NCBI GenBank assembly: GCA_013397075.1
Contig: VWZS01000240.1
Span: 1,673,421-1,737,420 of the forward strand
Source: Rhabdornis inornatus
Lineage: Eukaryota > Chordata > Aves > Passeriformes > Rhabdornithidae
Reading direction: 5' to 3'
Length of the DNA: 64,000 nucleotides
The position numbers and the translations under genes are program-made. Positions 8,825-22,300 of the stretch are shown piece after piece (the stretch's first letter is position 1; each line of letters starts with the position of its first letter). A model generated the notes under the pieces. It ran no database searches and was not told where the DNA came from. It worked only from the letters and a program-made list of their open reading frames with translations.

Positions 8825-11800
8825 GTAGTACTGGTAGCACACGGTGGCTGAGTCTTCTGCATTTGCAGTAGAGGTACTTTTGCAGTAGGTAGTTTTCTTT
8901 GGGAAATTCTGGATTGAAGCCCTAGAAAAAACTACTTGGCAGATCCTAGGCCTGAAATATTTGTCTAGTATTAAAATTCTGTGTTTGTTTACATAAGAGA
9001 AAGTGCATATGTGTATATACATAGGAAAAAAAGCCTGCAATACTCCTGAGGGGTCAGTTCTTGAAATGAATTGCAAACTGCTGATTTCCTCAAGAGATAC
9101 TGGTTACAAAGACTGCATTAGCTGTTTAAAAGTGGCTTTTTCTGTAGTGAATTGCTGGCTACTTGAAAGATCTCTTGCTTTGGAACTCTCCACTTTCTTA
9201 AGATGGCATTAAGGTAGCAGTTAAGGGTTAAAAGCATAATGAATAGCTAAGGAAACAACAGTGCATGTCTTCTGGATGGTAATTTACTAACCCTATATAA
9301 TCTATCAAATATACGTGGCAGACAAACTTGACAAATGTCATCTGGCATTCATCTTGCTTTTTTCCTAGTCTTTTGCCATTCTTTGGTTTCAAGTTCTTAC
9401 TTTCTTGAACACTTAATGCCAATGTGCCTGTACTGTAAAAATTCAGGGCTGCTCTGAGCTGAATGTTAAACATACTTGCATATTTCAGGCATCTGCCAAA
9501 CTGTTGGAAGTTTCCCTTCCTCTGCTGTATGACTTTATGTGATGAGGCATAGAGGAACAGGATGCTCTTCTGTGGTTCAGTGCTACTGGTCTTAGCAGTT
9601 CCTCCCTCCTTGTCTTTTGTCTCCTTGGGTTTTATCTTTTACAACTAATTTCCACTGTCAGGACTGTTTCTGCAGAAAGATAAGCTCTCATCGCAGCCCC
9701 ATAGTAAAGTGAATGCAGGTTTGAACTCTTACACCATCTTTTTTCCAGAACTGTAAATTCTGCTGTTCTTCCTCTGCAACTGAAACACTCCAGTGCTTGG
9801 TGATGAGTGCAGCTGCAGAAGTTATAGCGTGAGCAGTAACCAAGGATTAAGCAAAAGCAGAGGAAGTGCTTACTATCCTGCTGATGTGTCTCAACACCTA
9901 GACTGACTGAGAGAGTAGGGGGTGGGTGGTGATGCTGAGAAATCCTCTCACATGTCCATGTGTTGAAGGTGAGACAGACTTTATGAACACGCTTCTGAGC
10001 CTAAATCAATGAAGCTACTCTCTGGTTATTATTTTAATGGCAGTGGATTTGCTCACAGACTGAGAACACATCTTACATGAAAACCAGAAGAAAAGTTTCT
10101 CAAATCACTTGCAAATTAAAGAGCTCTGGACTGACAGGCAGGGACAATGCCTGTTGCTGTACAATAGATGTTCCTGCCATGATGCACACAAGTAGAGGTG
10201 TCTCCACAAAAGCACTTGTGTTCTTTCACGGGCAAACTTCAGAGAAATAGACTGGTGGAGTCACACCCTTCCATCCCTGAGAGAAACGCAGCAGATGGAA
10301 GCTTAGCAAGAGTCAGAGGAACCCTGAGCCTCTTGCCATCAGGCAGAAGGAGGAGACCTAAAAGACAGGAGGGATTGGAAACAGATCTCTGCTTGGAAGG
10401 CAGGAGAATCCCCTACCACCCTCTTATGCCTTCTCATGTACATTTGTGGAATTGGTGTGAGTCTCTGGAACTCAGTAATTAAGCAAATGCTAGTGAAGGT
10501 GAAGGTGTACCCAGGCGTTTGCCCAGAGCAAGCCAGTCAACCAGACACATTGCAACTATGGGTTTTAAGAAAGAAAGAAGGGTAATGTAGTTATTTCCTT
10601 CTCAGGGAAACTGAGGGCCCTATATGCCGGCTGGATCCATCCCAAAGTCTGCTGCCTCCCTGGGGTTCAGGTAAGAGATGTTACTGGGAGATTAACATCT
10701 GATTATTAGCCACTTCTGACTGACTGGGTGGCCAGTGATGAGGCAGACGACCGAAGTTCTAGGACTTTGGGATGCTAAGATAACTGGTTGAAGGGATGGG
10801 AGCACAGGTGGTATTTTCCTCAATCCCTTTGGTAACAGGGAAGAATGATAAAAGTGAGCTGTTACCTTTCCAGTTTTCACTGTTAATGATTTAATGGCAC
10901 CCTTGTACTCTTCCTGAGTTGCCTGCCCCTTTTTCCAAAGGGTATAAACACTTGTTTTTCCCCTGAGTTCCAGCAAAAGCTCCCTTTTCAGCCAGTCTGG
11001 TAGTCTTCCCTGCTGGCTTGCCTGTGAGCACATAGGTACAGCCTGCTCCTACACATTTCAGATTTCCTTCTTTAAGTATGTCAGCCTTTAAGCCACATGA
11101 TCAGGTGGGTTCTCCTGCTCCTTTTATCATTCTTTCCTGTTGCTGCCCAGATTTGAGTTACATAATATTAATTCTGTGTAGAAGGTGTTCCCATTTGGGA
11201 AATCTTGCACTGAACGTAACTGCAATCAATTGCAGGATGATCTATCACAAGGTTCAGATGAAATTCTGTGAACCTTTCCCTCACATGTCCAATTAAAATT
11301 CCAAGTAATTAGGAACTGCATTGCTTAATTAATTTACCCAGAACACAGTTATCATTCTTCTAGTGTACAGCTATTCCACACTATCAAAAACTGCAACCTT
11401 ACTGTGCTGTAAACTCACTGGAAAGGAGAGACTGACCATTGTATGTATGTCCTGCTGGAAGGAGATTGCAAAGCATTCCAGGTTGCCAAGGCACTTACCT
11501 GAGCTGCATCTCTACTGCCCTGGTGTTTGCAAGGAGCATGGTTTGAAGGAAATGCTAAAAATCCCTGTAGTCAACCAAGAACTGAAAGGATAGCTTTCTT
11601 TCCAGTGCAAGAACTCAAGACAGATTTTATCCCACCTTCAATATAAAAAATTCACATATAAAATTCTGTTTCTTTATTTATACTTACCTCCTGAAAGCTG
11701 ATCTATTGATCTTTCCAGGTTTTTGTCAGAGTTCAATAGCCTCTGTTTCACACTGCACCTCAGTTATTAAGGGCTTCCAGTTACAAGATAAAAAGGATAA

Positions 11801-12170
11801 TTGTACAACACTGTAAATTTGGCATTAATTATTTGAGGAAAATGTCTAAGAGCATCACTATTATGCCAAAAACATTTGTCTCACATTGCTGTTTAGCACT
11901 TCGTGTGAGAGATGTAGTAAAACATTGGATCTTGTGTTACTGTGCAGTTCTGCAATGTGTGCATGATCAGTTTCCTTGCTTTAGGCTCCCCTGAGTAAGG
12001 AGTGATTCATCTCTAGGAGGCTAATTTCTTACAGTTGAGTGCAGGATTTTAATAAATAAACCCAAAAGTGAAGTGCCCTTTTGAACAGCCCTCATATCAG
12101 CAGGTAATATCAGTAATTTAGAAAACTCAAACCATTCACCATTCTATCCAATGTATTGTGATCAGTCCTG

Positions 12171-12192
12171 GATTATTTATTTATTTATTTAA
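12171..12192 (+). repeat. Short (ATTT)n microsatellite
   Basis: ATTTATTTATTTATTT run, about five units. Confidence 0.85.
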
Positions 12193-15100
12193 TGCATCAC
12201 AATTCATCTCTTTTGTTTTAATTAAGACTTTACAACAATACTGAGAAATTTTAACCCCAGAATGCTGAAAATTAATTTTTTGAAGAGTGAGTAGTCAAAA
12301 TACTGAATAAAAGTAAATTTTTGATTGATCAGTTTACAAATAATTTGCACCAGTGAGAATAAACAAAGCGTTTTCTACAGTAGCAGTTGCTGTAGCAGTA
12401 GCCATCCTTTCTTCAATGAGAACCTGTAGAAAGGGCTTTGAAGGGGTAATAAAAAGTCTCCAGAAAGATTCCCTTACAGGTACCTTTTCCCTTGCCCCAT
12501 AAAAGTGAGTGTTGTCCATAACCCTTCTGTTGAATAGTTGTCAAATGCTCCAGGCTCCTGTAGCTGTAGGGCTCTCACTTCAGCCAAGCTCTCACAAGAA
12601 CCCACATAATCCTCTCACAATTGCTCACTACCTCGAATCATGGCAGGAAGTGAGTGAAACTATCCCCAGCCCTGCGGGTTCGTAAGGATCCAGGCAACTG
12701 TCCAGAGGGGCTGGGCTACACATTGCCTTTGCTGCCAGCATTGCATTACCCCAGATAAGGTGCTCCTGTGGTCAGGAGAGTTTGATGACATGTCAGATAA
12801 TCCATTCCACCCAAAAGCAGTGAGACCCAACTCAATGGGTCTCCAGGAGACAAGTTTTCTTGACATTTCTTCCTAGGATATATGAATTTTGAATTTGGCT
12901 TCTTCTGACTTTAAATCTGATGGGGAAGAGGTGGGAGAACATACTGTAGAAATCTAATGATTGGGAAATAGGAAAAAAGAAAGAACAACTTAAAACAACT
13001 ACTTCCGTAGATGTAATGAAACTGTCTTGTCATGGACAAAACACTTAAAAATAACAATGAAAAGAATAGGCATTGTTTGAAGGTATTATTTAGAAATCAT
13101 CTAAATTTTTAAAGGTTAATTAGTGTAATTTACCCATCTTGAGTATTAAAAAGGGTTATACATGAACAATAAACATAAGAGTTCAATCCATTTTATTTCC
13201 ACAGTTGATTCATCCACATCTGACTAGCTTTTTATGACCATCTAATTGATTTGTAGAATTCTGTCCAGTACAGATGGGCTACTGTTCATGACTACTTTCA
13301 TAGCATTTATATTATTGTTGCTCTGATTTTTATTCAAGGCCAAACAGAGGGGAATATAAGAGCGTGATGTTCACCTAAACATAACAATAACATTAAATTT
13401 CTATTTGGCTCTGAGACAAGAATAGATTTGTGGAGACAATCTACTATGAATACAAATAAGTTGTTTATACATAAATATAATAACATTTCTTACTTAATTA
13501 TGAACTATTTCACCTGTTCTACAATATGCCGTTATCAAGTTTTGTAGCAACAGCCAGGCTAAATCAATTGTCACAAACACATTTGGCTCAAAACTAGAAT
13601 TATATACCTACTAATGCTTGTGAGAGAAAAAAAGCTATGCCCCTGTAGCCTGTTCTGTGGTAATTCTAATAACCCTCTAATACATAGTCTCTTATACAGC
13701 TGTACATGCATATGCTACATTATTTCATACATAGTAAATACATACAGAATTTTGCATTTAATGGAAACTGTCACTCCCCCTTGTGTTGTCAAGGCCAGTG
13801 GAGGCTGGATAGCTGCTTCCCATCAAAGTCTCATCTCTTACTGAAAACACAGCATGGGCAAGTCTTCATCCAGCTCTGGCCTGTAAACATGTCTCTTGCT
13901 CTGTTTTGTTTCTGAGTCTTACGAGTATATCAGGAGTTGTATGAAACTTCCACCCTGTAGTTACCTTTATACAGAAGAATTGTTGTCAACCCAGATCCTG
14001 AGTCATCTAAATTATTTAAATAATGAAGAAACTTCCCTTAATTTCCTAGTACTCTAACCTCCACTTTATGTAGTTGTAGCTTCATACATGTAAGTTGTGT
14101 GTGTATCGGCAAGAAAGCAAGATGTCTGCAGAGTTATTACAGTAATGAGAGGCACACCTTTTTGCCAGTAATTCTGTACACCTCATATTTGCTTAAGCTA
14201 ACCAGATGCTTCTCTGGCCAAGAAGGTATGTATCAAACAAACTCAAATCCTGAACTACAGCCTTTGCAAAAAATTAGTGAAAGAAAGAAAATATATGGAT
14301 TGTTGCCCTCATGTATGCATTAGTCTTTCAGAATTTGTTGTGACAAGTACAGCATCATAAAATGGGAGAGGAAGGCAGAAAGAGCCATCTGTTCAATACA
14401 CACTAAACTACCAGTGAGGGGAAGGCAGTCTGTTCAGATTAGACAGCTAAGCGGATTCTACTGCCTCTAGACTCTAGCAGTGACAGGGTGCAACATCACA
14501 CTTCCCAAATTATCTACCACAGTTTAATGTGATACAGCGCAGGAATTCCTCAGTGCAGTGGAAAACCTTCATTGACACGTTGCAATGCTTATGAAAAAGA
14601 TATTTCTTACACTGCGGGGATGAGAGGCCTTCTCCTCTCACACTCATAACTCTTCATTAATATATGTCCCAAACAGAAAAGGAGGAAAAATACTTCTAAA
14701 TGGAGAGTATTTAAAAATCAGTATGTGAAAAGTTGCTGATGCTAATTGCTTCTTACCCATGGAGAAACAGCCCCCAGCACAAGCTGAGGGATGCATCAGT
14801 TCCAAACTCACACTTGCAGGGAGTGGTTCATCTCCACTCTGGTTTTACAACAACATGTATCAAATGAAAACTCTTCTGGCCTGTGAATTCCGCTTTAATA
14901 CATGACATGTGTATATGGACTTGTCTTTTGGCTGTGCCAAAGTGTTTCACCAAGGGCCTCTAATGCAATTACAAGTCAAGCAGGCAGTGAACAGAAAAAA
15001 TAGATATAGCAAAAGTGAAAAGCTATTTCAAATGCAATTTGAAACAAGACAGAGAGTCAACAAGAGTCAAAGTAAGGTTGTTCCAGGTATTGGAGCTGCA

Positions 15101-16460
15101 GAAGAGAAGACACTTACCCAGTACAGATAGCTATACAGGTAGAGAAGAGACCAGGGTGTTACAAGATGGGCCAAAGGAGAGTGCCAGAGATTGACCTTGC
15201 AGGATGCTACAAAGAAGGGCTGTTAGCACAGAGGAGATGAAAACAAAGAAAAGCAGTCTGACAGGAGAGGAAGGAACCAGTTCTGGTTACGTGACTCTGA
15301 CAGGTTGCTGCTGCTGCAGGTTGCACAGACACCAAGAAGTCTAAAGGTTATCAGGTCATTAAATGCATAGAAGAGAGCTGTTTCTGTGCAGAAGAAAACC
15401 AGACTATTAGTCCCTCAGAACCTCTCAGAAAAAGGTGTTTCTGACTCCTTGTGACACAGAGCTCCATGATTCTGCCTGCAATGACTACAGGCTTCAGGAA
15501 CCAATTTTCTCTCAAGTAATATCAATGTTGCAGCTTATAACAAGAGTTCAGGGTTCTTGGATGATTAATTAAGAAAGGAATCGGCTTCACAATCTAGTTT
15601 TTATGGAGATTGTATAGTCATTTTTGGAACTTCATTGACTTTTTAAATTACAAAATATTTGACTATGTCAGTCATCCAAAGACTGCTGTGTGGCAACGGT
15701 GAATGTTACTTCCTTGTGTCCTTGTGAGGGAAAAAATATTGGTACAGCAAGATTTAGAAAAACTGGTTTAGCAGGTACTAATCACCAAGAATATGGCATA
15801 CCTTCATGGCAAGAAAGAAATGCTGCCATCCCTCTCACCCTGTCCTGGACTGCTCCCTGTGACTCCAGCTGCTTTGTATTTATTTTAGTCACTCCCATTC
15901 TTGACAAGTTAGCTATGCAATCATGGGTCCCTTTCCCACCTGCTCTTCCTTGCTCAAATTACAGCCCTTGTCCTCAGCTTTTCTGCCAAGCTTTTGGTGA
16001 TCTTCTCGTTATCACTGCTTGGAATATATGAAAAAGCCCACTGGGATAAGGGAAGTCCTTGAACTGCTGCCTGTGTGTCATTATAAGGATGACATGCTGG
16101 TCTCAGTTTGAAAGCAATGCACCCTGGTGTCATGTGCGGATCTACAGCTGAAGTCAGCAAAGGCCTGAAATACAAGGGAGTAGAAACAACGAAGAACAAA
16201 TAATTCAATTAGACTAAATACAAACGTCTATATTCTAGGAGAAAAGATGTTATCATGGTTACAGCTCTCTGCTGAGACTTAGCAGGGACTGATCCAGTGC
16301 TTTCCCCATCCTCACTGTTAACTGCTGAAGCTCTGTGCAAGCCAATTGATCTTTCCATGTTTTATCCCTCCGTTCCCTGTAGGTAAAGGGAGATCGTAAA
16401 AACCAGCTGTCTTACAAGGTTTACAAGGTGTCATGATAGATCAAGAAATGTTCAGGATAA

Positions 16461-16518
16461 ATTTAGGTCCTGCATTTAAAATGGTGCTGTCATTTAGGTT
16501 CTGCATGTAAAATGGTAC
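16461..16518 (+). repeat. Imperfect tandem duplication, period 31 bp
   Basis: ATTTAGGTCCTGCATTTAAAATGGTGC recurs 31 bases later with three substitutions (ATTTAGGTTCTGCATGTAAA...). It looks like an older local duplication. Confidence 0.75.
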
Positions 16519-17624
16519 CTGGAACAAGAATAAGCAGACTTTTCAATATGATCTTTTCTTAGCAATGCTATGGAGTAAAGACACCTGAATTTTACTGCAT
16601 TCTGCTGCTGCAAGACTTAGGGTAAACTGGTCCTGCAGCTGCATCCAAACAAGCTGAGTTTTCCAGCTGCTAAAACCAAGGAAGCGCTGGCAGAGCTTCG
16701 CGTGCAGGCGGTTTCACCACAAAATGTCATCACAAGCTCCTTGAACCACCAGTGCACTCTGCTTTCCCTTATGGGCCCCTGCCTGGAACAGGCTTCTTTT
16801 CCTCCTTGGCCCCCCTCCTTGGGCCAGTCCAACACTTGGCATCACTGCTTGTTCACTGCCCTTCATCCAGGTGGGCCCAAAAGCAGAAGTGAGACTGCAA
16901 ATGAGAAATCCTTCCAAGCAGCAGAGCAAAACTTTTGTTCTGATTTGAACCATTCTGTGTGGCTGCTTAAGAATTTATAATTATTCTGTTCCTATTTTTT
17001 GACCTGGAAAAATCAGTAAAAAACAATTTGAAAAAACGCATTCTCTTAGGAAGGCATCATTTCTGAAAGCATTTCTTTGAAGGAAAATTAATTACCAGTC
17101 TCTCTCTCATCTTGATACTTAGATGTCTCAAAGAAAGAAACAAAAACAAAATCCAGAAACATATATGCTGTTTTTATCTGTGCTTTTTTCACAGAAAGAA
17201 TGTTTTCAAATTGAAAGGAATGAAGGGGTGTGGGAAATATTGAAAAGTCATGAATCAATTTCAATCAATTTTAATTCCAGTATAAGAGGAAGTAATGCCA
17301 CTTGTCGAAAACAAAGCAATCATTTCTGACAGCTAAATTTGCAAGAGATTTATTGCTGTCTGGAGAGAGGTAAAGCTGAATGCTTCCCTGCTTCTACCTC
17401 CTCATTAATTGACTTCCAGTGCTGTTTGATATATTCTAGTGAAGTTTCTCTGCATTCCGTGACTCCTACTTTTCTTCCCATAAATCACACTCCCACACAA
17501 AGAGAATTACTTTTTTCCCAGAGTTTTAACTTGAAACTTGGATTTTATGTGCAGCTGTTTTATAAAAATATTTTTATTAATCGATGATATCTTGATTTAA
17601 AACAATTGTTAGGAAAATTTGGAA

Positions 17625-17690
17625 TTATAGTTAGATTAGAATAGAATTTAAAGAAAAGCTAAGACTGGAAAGAGCATCAAGTCCCTCTTT
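17625..17690. mobile_element. Possible CR1-type LINE 3' remnant (very diverged)
   Basis: A stretch reading roughly ATAGAATTT...AGACTGGAAAGAGCATCAAGTCC resembles the CR1 3'-end pattern (ATAGAAT...GGTTGGAAGGGACC...CATC...AGTCC) as I recall it. The match is short and diverged, so chance similarity remains possible. Confidence 0.3.
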
Positions 17691-18678
17691 TGTGTCATTT
17701 TACTGTGTTTTTTTACAAACTGACTTTTCTGGTCTGTGTGCACTTTGTGGCTGAAGTAAGCCAAAATCCTCTGACAATACTTATTTCATTCATTTAGCAC
17801 CCAATAATAATTTTGACTTGTTGCCTAAACATTTTACTGACTGATTTCCCCCTGAAATCTATGAGTGTTATGGATTTTACATGGATATACTGAAAAGTTG
17901 AACAATTTTGCTTTTGTACTACAAAGAAAGGTGGGAGTCTCCTCTTTTGGAGGAACACCACAAGGAATCAGACCTCTGGGAAGGTTTGCAAGGAAAACAC
18001 ACCAGTGGATGTTTTCCCTCGAAGGGGACATCCACAATTTGAGGAGGTTTGCCCAAGTATCTTCAGGTTGGTAAGAGCTTTTGTCCTTTAATTAATTTAT
18101 AAACTGATTCCTCCACATACAGTGAGCTCAGGTAAACCATGAAACAAATATCTGGATGACAAACAGCACTGAACGTGGGCTTCATTCACTAACCTATTTA
18201 ACTGAGTTTTTCCACTGCTGAGTTCAAGATTTTGAAAAATTCACTGCTCAGCCTTTGGCAGCAGTAGGGCTTGAGAGACACGTTTCCTTTACTCTTCTGG
18301 AATTGTTATCAGCAGTGATCAAAGATATTTTTTAACTTTTATATGCAATTCTGCACATAGACGTTTTAAAATTAAAATGCATTAATCTTTTCTTTTTATT
18401 TGCAACCTATTTTTTCATAAGACAGTTTGAAGCTAGTTGCATTTTCCACTAAAAAATTAATGTTAAAAGTAAGAGGTCAACAGTGTCTAATTTCAATCTA
18501 ACTGGTTAACAAGAGTCTAGTTTCAAACCTTCATTCCACACACCAGGGCTGCTACAAACATGGATCTCATCCACATTCGAGTGTGAGACAGAAGCCCTGG
18601 ACTCAGATGAGCATTGGAAAATCTCCAAGATAATAGCAGTGGAAGACCCTGGAAGTTTTGAATCTGGCAGGAGATGTT

Positions 18679-18709
18679 AAAAAAAAAAAAAAAGAGAGAG
18701 AAAGAGGGA
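18679..18709 (+). repeat. Poly-A/AG low-complexity run
   Basis: About 16 A followed by GAGAGAGAAAGAGGG. It could be a simple-repeat tract or a decayed retroposon tail; no element body is recognisable beside it. Confidence 0.75.
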
Positions 18710-19351
18710 AGACAAAAAGCCCCCCACAACAAAACACAAAAAACCGCACTGCAGTGTGTACTCCACTTAAAATACACAGCAGCAGGAGAAGATTTAAGTT
18801 GGCAATTTAAAAATTTGAAGATAAATTAATTTACTATCTTTGAATAGATTATATCTCTGCCTTTTCTACAAGATGTGTTTTATACACTTATTCACACACA
18901 AGAAGGAAGAAGCTTGATCGGTGCTTCTACGCCCATTACTTGTGTAATTCCCTGCAGCACAGTGAAGGCAGCTGTAAGGGCTCCTCGCATCATTAAAGAC
19001 CCATAGGACTGGGCCCATCTTTTGTTAGGGGTGTTGAGATTGAGATCATTGTAACGAGTAACTTCTACAACTTTCAAAATACTGAGAAACAAGTATTTCA
19101 TCTTAGATTTCACTTCTGAAGTCTGTCATTACCAGCTAACTAACTAACCGTTCCCTCCAAAGAGAGCCCACAAAGCAAAAGTATATTTTCAGACATTCAA
19201 GAGGCTGTCAACGTGACACCCAGTCTTCCAGGCAAATTCATTAGGCCAGAATTAAATACTTACTGTGGAGGAAAATATAGGAAGAGAAACTTCAGCCTTT
19301 GTCACCCATACTTTTGTTAACCTAGACTTTGCCAGATTTGCCGCATGTCAC

Positions 19352-19358
19352 AACCGGT
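19352..19358 (+). promoter_or_regulatory. Grainyhead-type core AACCGGT in a GC-richer patch
   Basis: AACCGGT is 7 of 8 bases of the palindromic GRHL site AACCGGTT. It lies in a compact patch (about 19320-19470) that is more GC-rich than its surroundings and also holds ATGCATTTGCTTTGT, an octamer/SOX-like string. This is a motif match only. Confidence 0.25.
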
Positions 19359-22300
19359 GCTTGCCGGGGCCATTGAGGCAACAGGAATGCATTTGCTTTG
19401 TGAAATAGTTTCCGCTTGCATGTGACAAAGCAGCTAGCTGGCTAGTCAGCCCCAGTCAGTGTCTATTTATGGCAAAATGTCAAAAAAGAATGTCCTGCAT
19501 TTGTGGCTCAACAATAATGAACATGGCTAAATCTGAAAATGAACAAAGGGAAGTGAACAGCTTTTTAAATCCTGAAGAACATTCGATTCTTGGTGTCCTT
19601 TTTGTCCTGATTGTTTGGGCTGAAGGCTATGAAAGGACCACCTGTTGGGCTGCCATTTTGGGATTGTGCTAAATGCAGGGATTGCATGAAAGAACACTTT
19701 CCAAAATAACCTGGTATTATTATTCACTTATTTTATAGTAAATCTGCATTCAGAATCTGCAGGAAAGTATAAGGCTTTTTTTTCTAAGTGAAATTTAAAG
19801 CTGCAAGTTCTCTATAAACACACTTACTGTGGATGCATGATTTTATAGTGACAATCATGATTTTTTAACAGGAGCTCAATTAAGCCTTTGAAACAGCAAT
19901 AAATTCCTCTGTAACAGAAAACTAACCTTGTGAAGTAAGAAGTATAAGATGAAGGAGTGATTAAGTTATGAAGGACTGAGTATCGCTGAGGATTAATTTA
20001 GCAAGGACCACTTGCACAAAATGTAACTTAGGAATTTATATTGCTCCTGGCACAAACTTGAAATTTTTAGTGAAGGCAATTATTTTTAATATCCATGAGA
20101 ACGTTCTTGGATGTAATTTGCTTTTGCTCAAAGACTGCATTGAATTATGCTAGAATTTTACTGAATTTTGGGAAAGTTTACCATAAACCAGTATAAACAT
20201 TTTATTTAAAAATATGAAAGTTGTATTCCGTTTTCTATGTGGTTTTTTTTTTTTTGCGCACGGTCAAATGATAATGATTAGTTACATAGTAAAATCAAGA
20301 GAAACATTGCCTAAATTTAAAAAATGAAAGAATCATTTGTGTTTTACAAACATCAAATCATCCAGCTGTAAGTTTTGAAGTTGAGATATTCACACATAGA
20401 AACTTCCACCTGATTCCAACAAACACACCCATTAAAGTATTAACAACCCAAACCTTTCTATGGCTCTTGAATAACCTCTATTTAGAGCCAATGTTAATAA
20501 TTTGATTATTGTTAATAATCACGCAGAAGATCAAGAAACAAATTTGTTTTCCAAAATGTTTTCTTTTTACACCCATGATGAATTTTGAAGATCTTTACAT
20601 AGTGTCCCATATATTACCTTATTTTTTCTTAAATATAGATGCCTATGTAAATTTATTGACATGTGTGTTATTTACCAGGATAAGCAATGAGACTTCTCTG
20701 TCTGTATCTGAACTTACACTCTCATCTCATGCTACACAACGAACATTTTGAAAAACTTCAGATGAATTTCATCTGACTTCATGACTGGAGCTGGTTTACA
20801 CAATTAAAGCAGAGAGGATTTTCTACATGAGTACCGGGATATATTTGCAGCTGCTTTCACTAGTTTCAAGCACAAAAGTTTTATCTAAAACTCAGGCAGA
20901 GAATCTCTTGGGTTTTGCTTATTTTTCATCCTCAGAAAATTAAAGGCAGTTGTATGGCTGAAAACAAGCCTTAAATATATTTGTGTAGTTAAAAGAGACC
21001 TTGTTTCTTAGAAATCTCATGTACATCTTAAAGTAGCAGAAATTGAGCTTAATGTACCACTATTTTTGCAAGTTAAAATAGGATTTTAAATATATCACAA
21101 TCATTAAACAGACTCTTAGAAAATAATTATTTTGTTTGTCAAACAAAACTGCTAGTCAAGCATATTTTTACATGTGGATTGAACTATATTTCCTCCATTA
21201 GAGGAGAATGAAATTTTATGGGACTATCAGTTCAGAGGGGGTAAAAGGTGAGGTGGAACAGTGTACAATGCATGAGTATAAATTAGTGTCTGGGTTTATT
21301 GTTCACCATGCCAAAAAAGGTATGTACTACACACAGCTATTCTATTAGAGAATTATGGAAACTGAAGCTAGCGCACAAAAATTACTTATGTCTGAATAAA
21401 AATATGTATCTTTGCTAGAGAGACAATATGTTTGGAACCCTGAGGGTTAATGAGAGGTAAACTGATGAAGGGGGAGAGGAGATAAGGGAAAAAACAGAAG
21501 CTGAATAGATGAAAGAAGTGATTCAGTGGAAGGCATTGTTGATCACAGCTAGGTGTCAGAATCAAACTAGAAAAATGGGAAATGTTTTAACATTGGCAGG
21601 AAAATAATATTAAAAAAAAAAGAACTTATACCACATAGTAAAAAGAAAAAGAAAGTAAGACATAAGACTTTAATAAATAAATAATAATAATAAAAGGTTT
21701 CTTTGGTATGCATCAATGAAAAATAGTGCAAGCAAGCAAGAAAGAAAGCACTGAAATGGAACCTCTCCGAAGGTATCTTGGGGAGAGGGGCTCATTGTCC
21801 CATTCTTTTCACATCAAGAATTTAATTTTGCATTCTCTTTGTCTGTCTTGAGATATACTTGCTGTTATTCTACACTGGTTACTTTTTTTTCCTTTTCATC
21901 CACTAAGGTAGCCTACACTGGCAGAGAGAGAGCAGAATGGGAGAAATCTAGCCATGAATTAAATCATCTGGCTGTCCTCTGCCAATGTGATTCTTGAATA
22001 AAGTTTGAACTGCACTCAAATGCAGAGTGGCATCCTCTTTCCTGAATACTAGAGGGAACTGCAGTTCTTCAATTTCCCTCATTTTCCGTTCCCATTTTAA
22101 CATCTGTTTTTACAGAGAAATTACATGCCTGTAGTATCCAGATTTCATTATGCTCCTGATACACAGGATGCAGATATACCTTACAGAATGTGATTACCTA
22201 TACTTCGCTTTAAGCAACTTCCACAAAAAGGTACTGACTGACATTGTCCCTCTGAAAACACCTACGGAAAAATGTTATTAGCAGAACATAAAAAAAAACC

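Larger units (their letters stand above)
8041..18660. other. Intergenic DNA downstream of MBIP, no gene seen
   Basis: Non-coding. Open frames of up to 113 codons (10692-11033 minus, 15690-16031 plus) have no recognisable domain, and overlapping frames exist on both strands. Visible small features are a perfect hairpin at 8776-8824, an ATTT microsatellite near 12171-12192, a diverged 31-bp-period duplication at 16461-16518 and a possible CR1 scrap at 17625-17690. Confidence 0.75.

Noticed and set aside
14341..14440. Possible CR1-like string (ATCATAAAATGGGAGAGGAAGG...)
   Set aside because: Only a few short words resemble a CR1 end; not convincing by eye.
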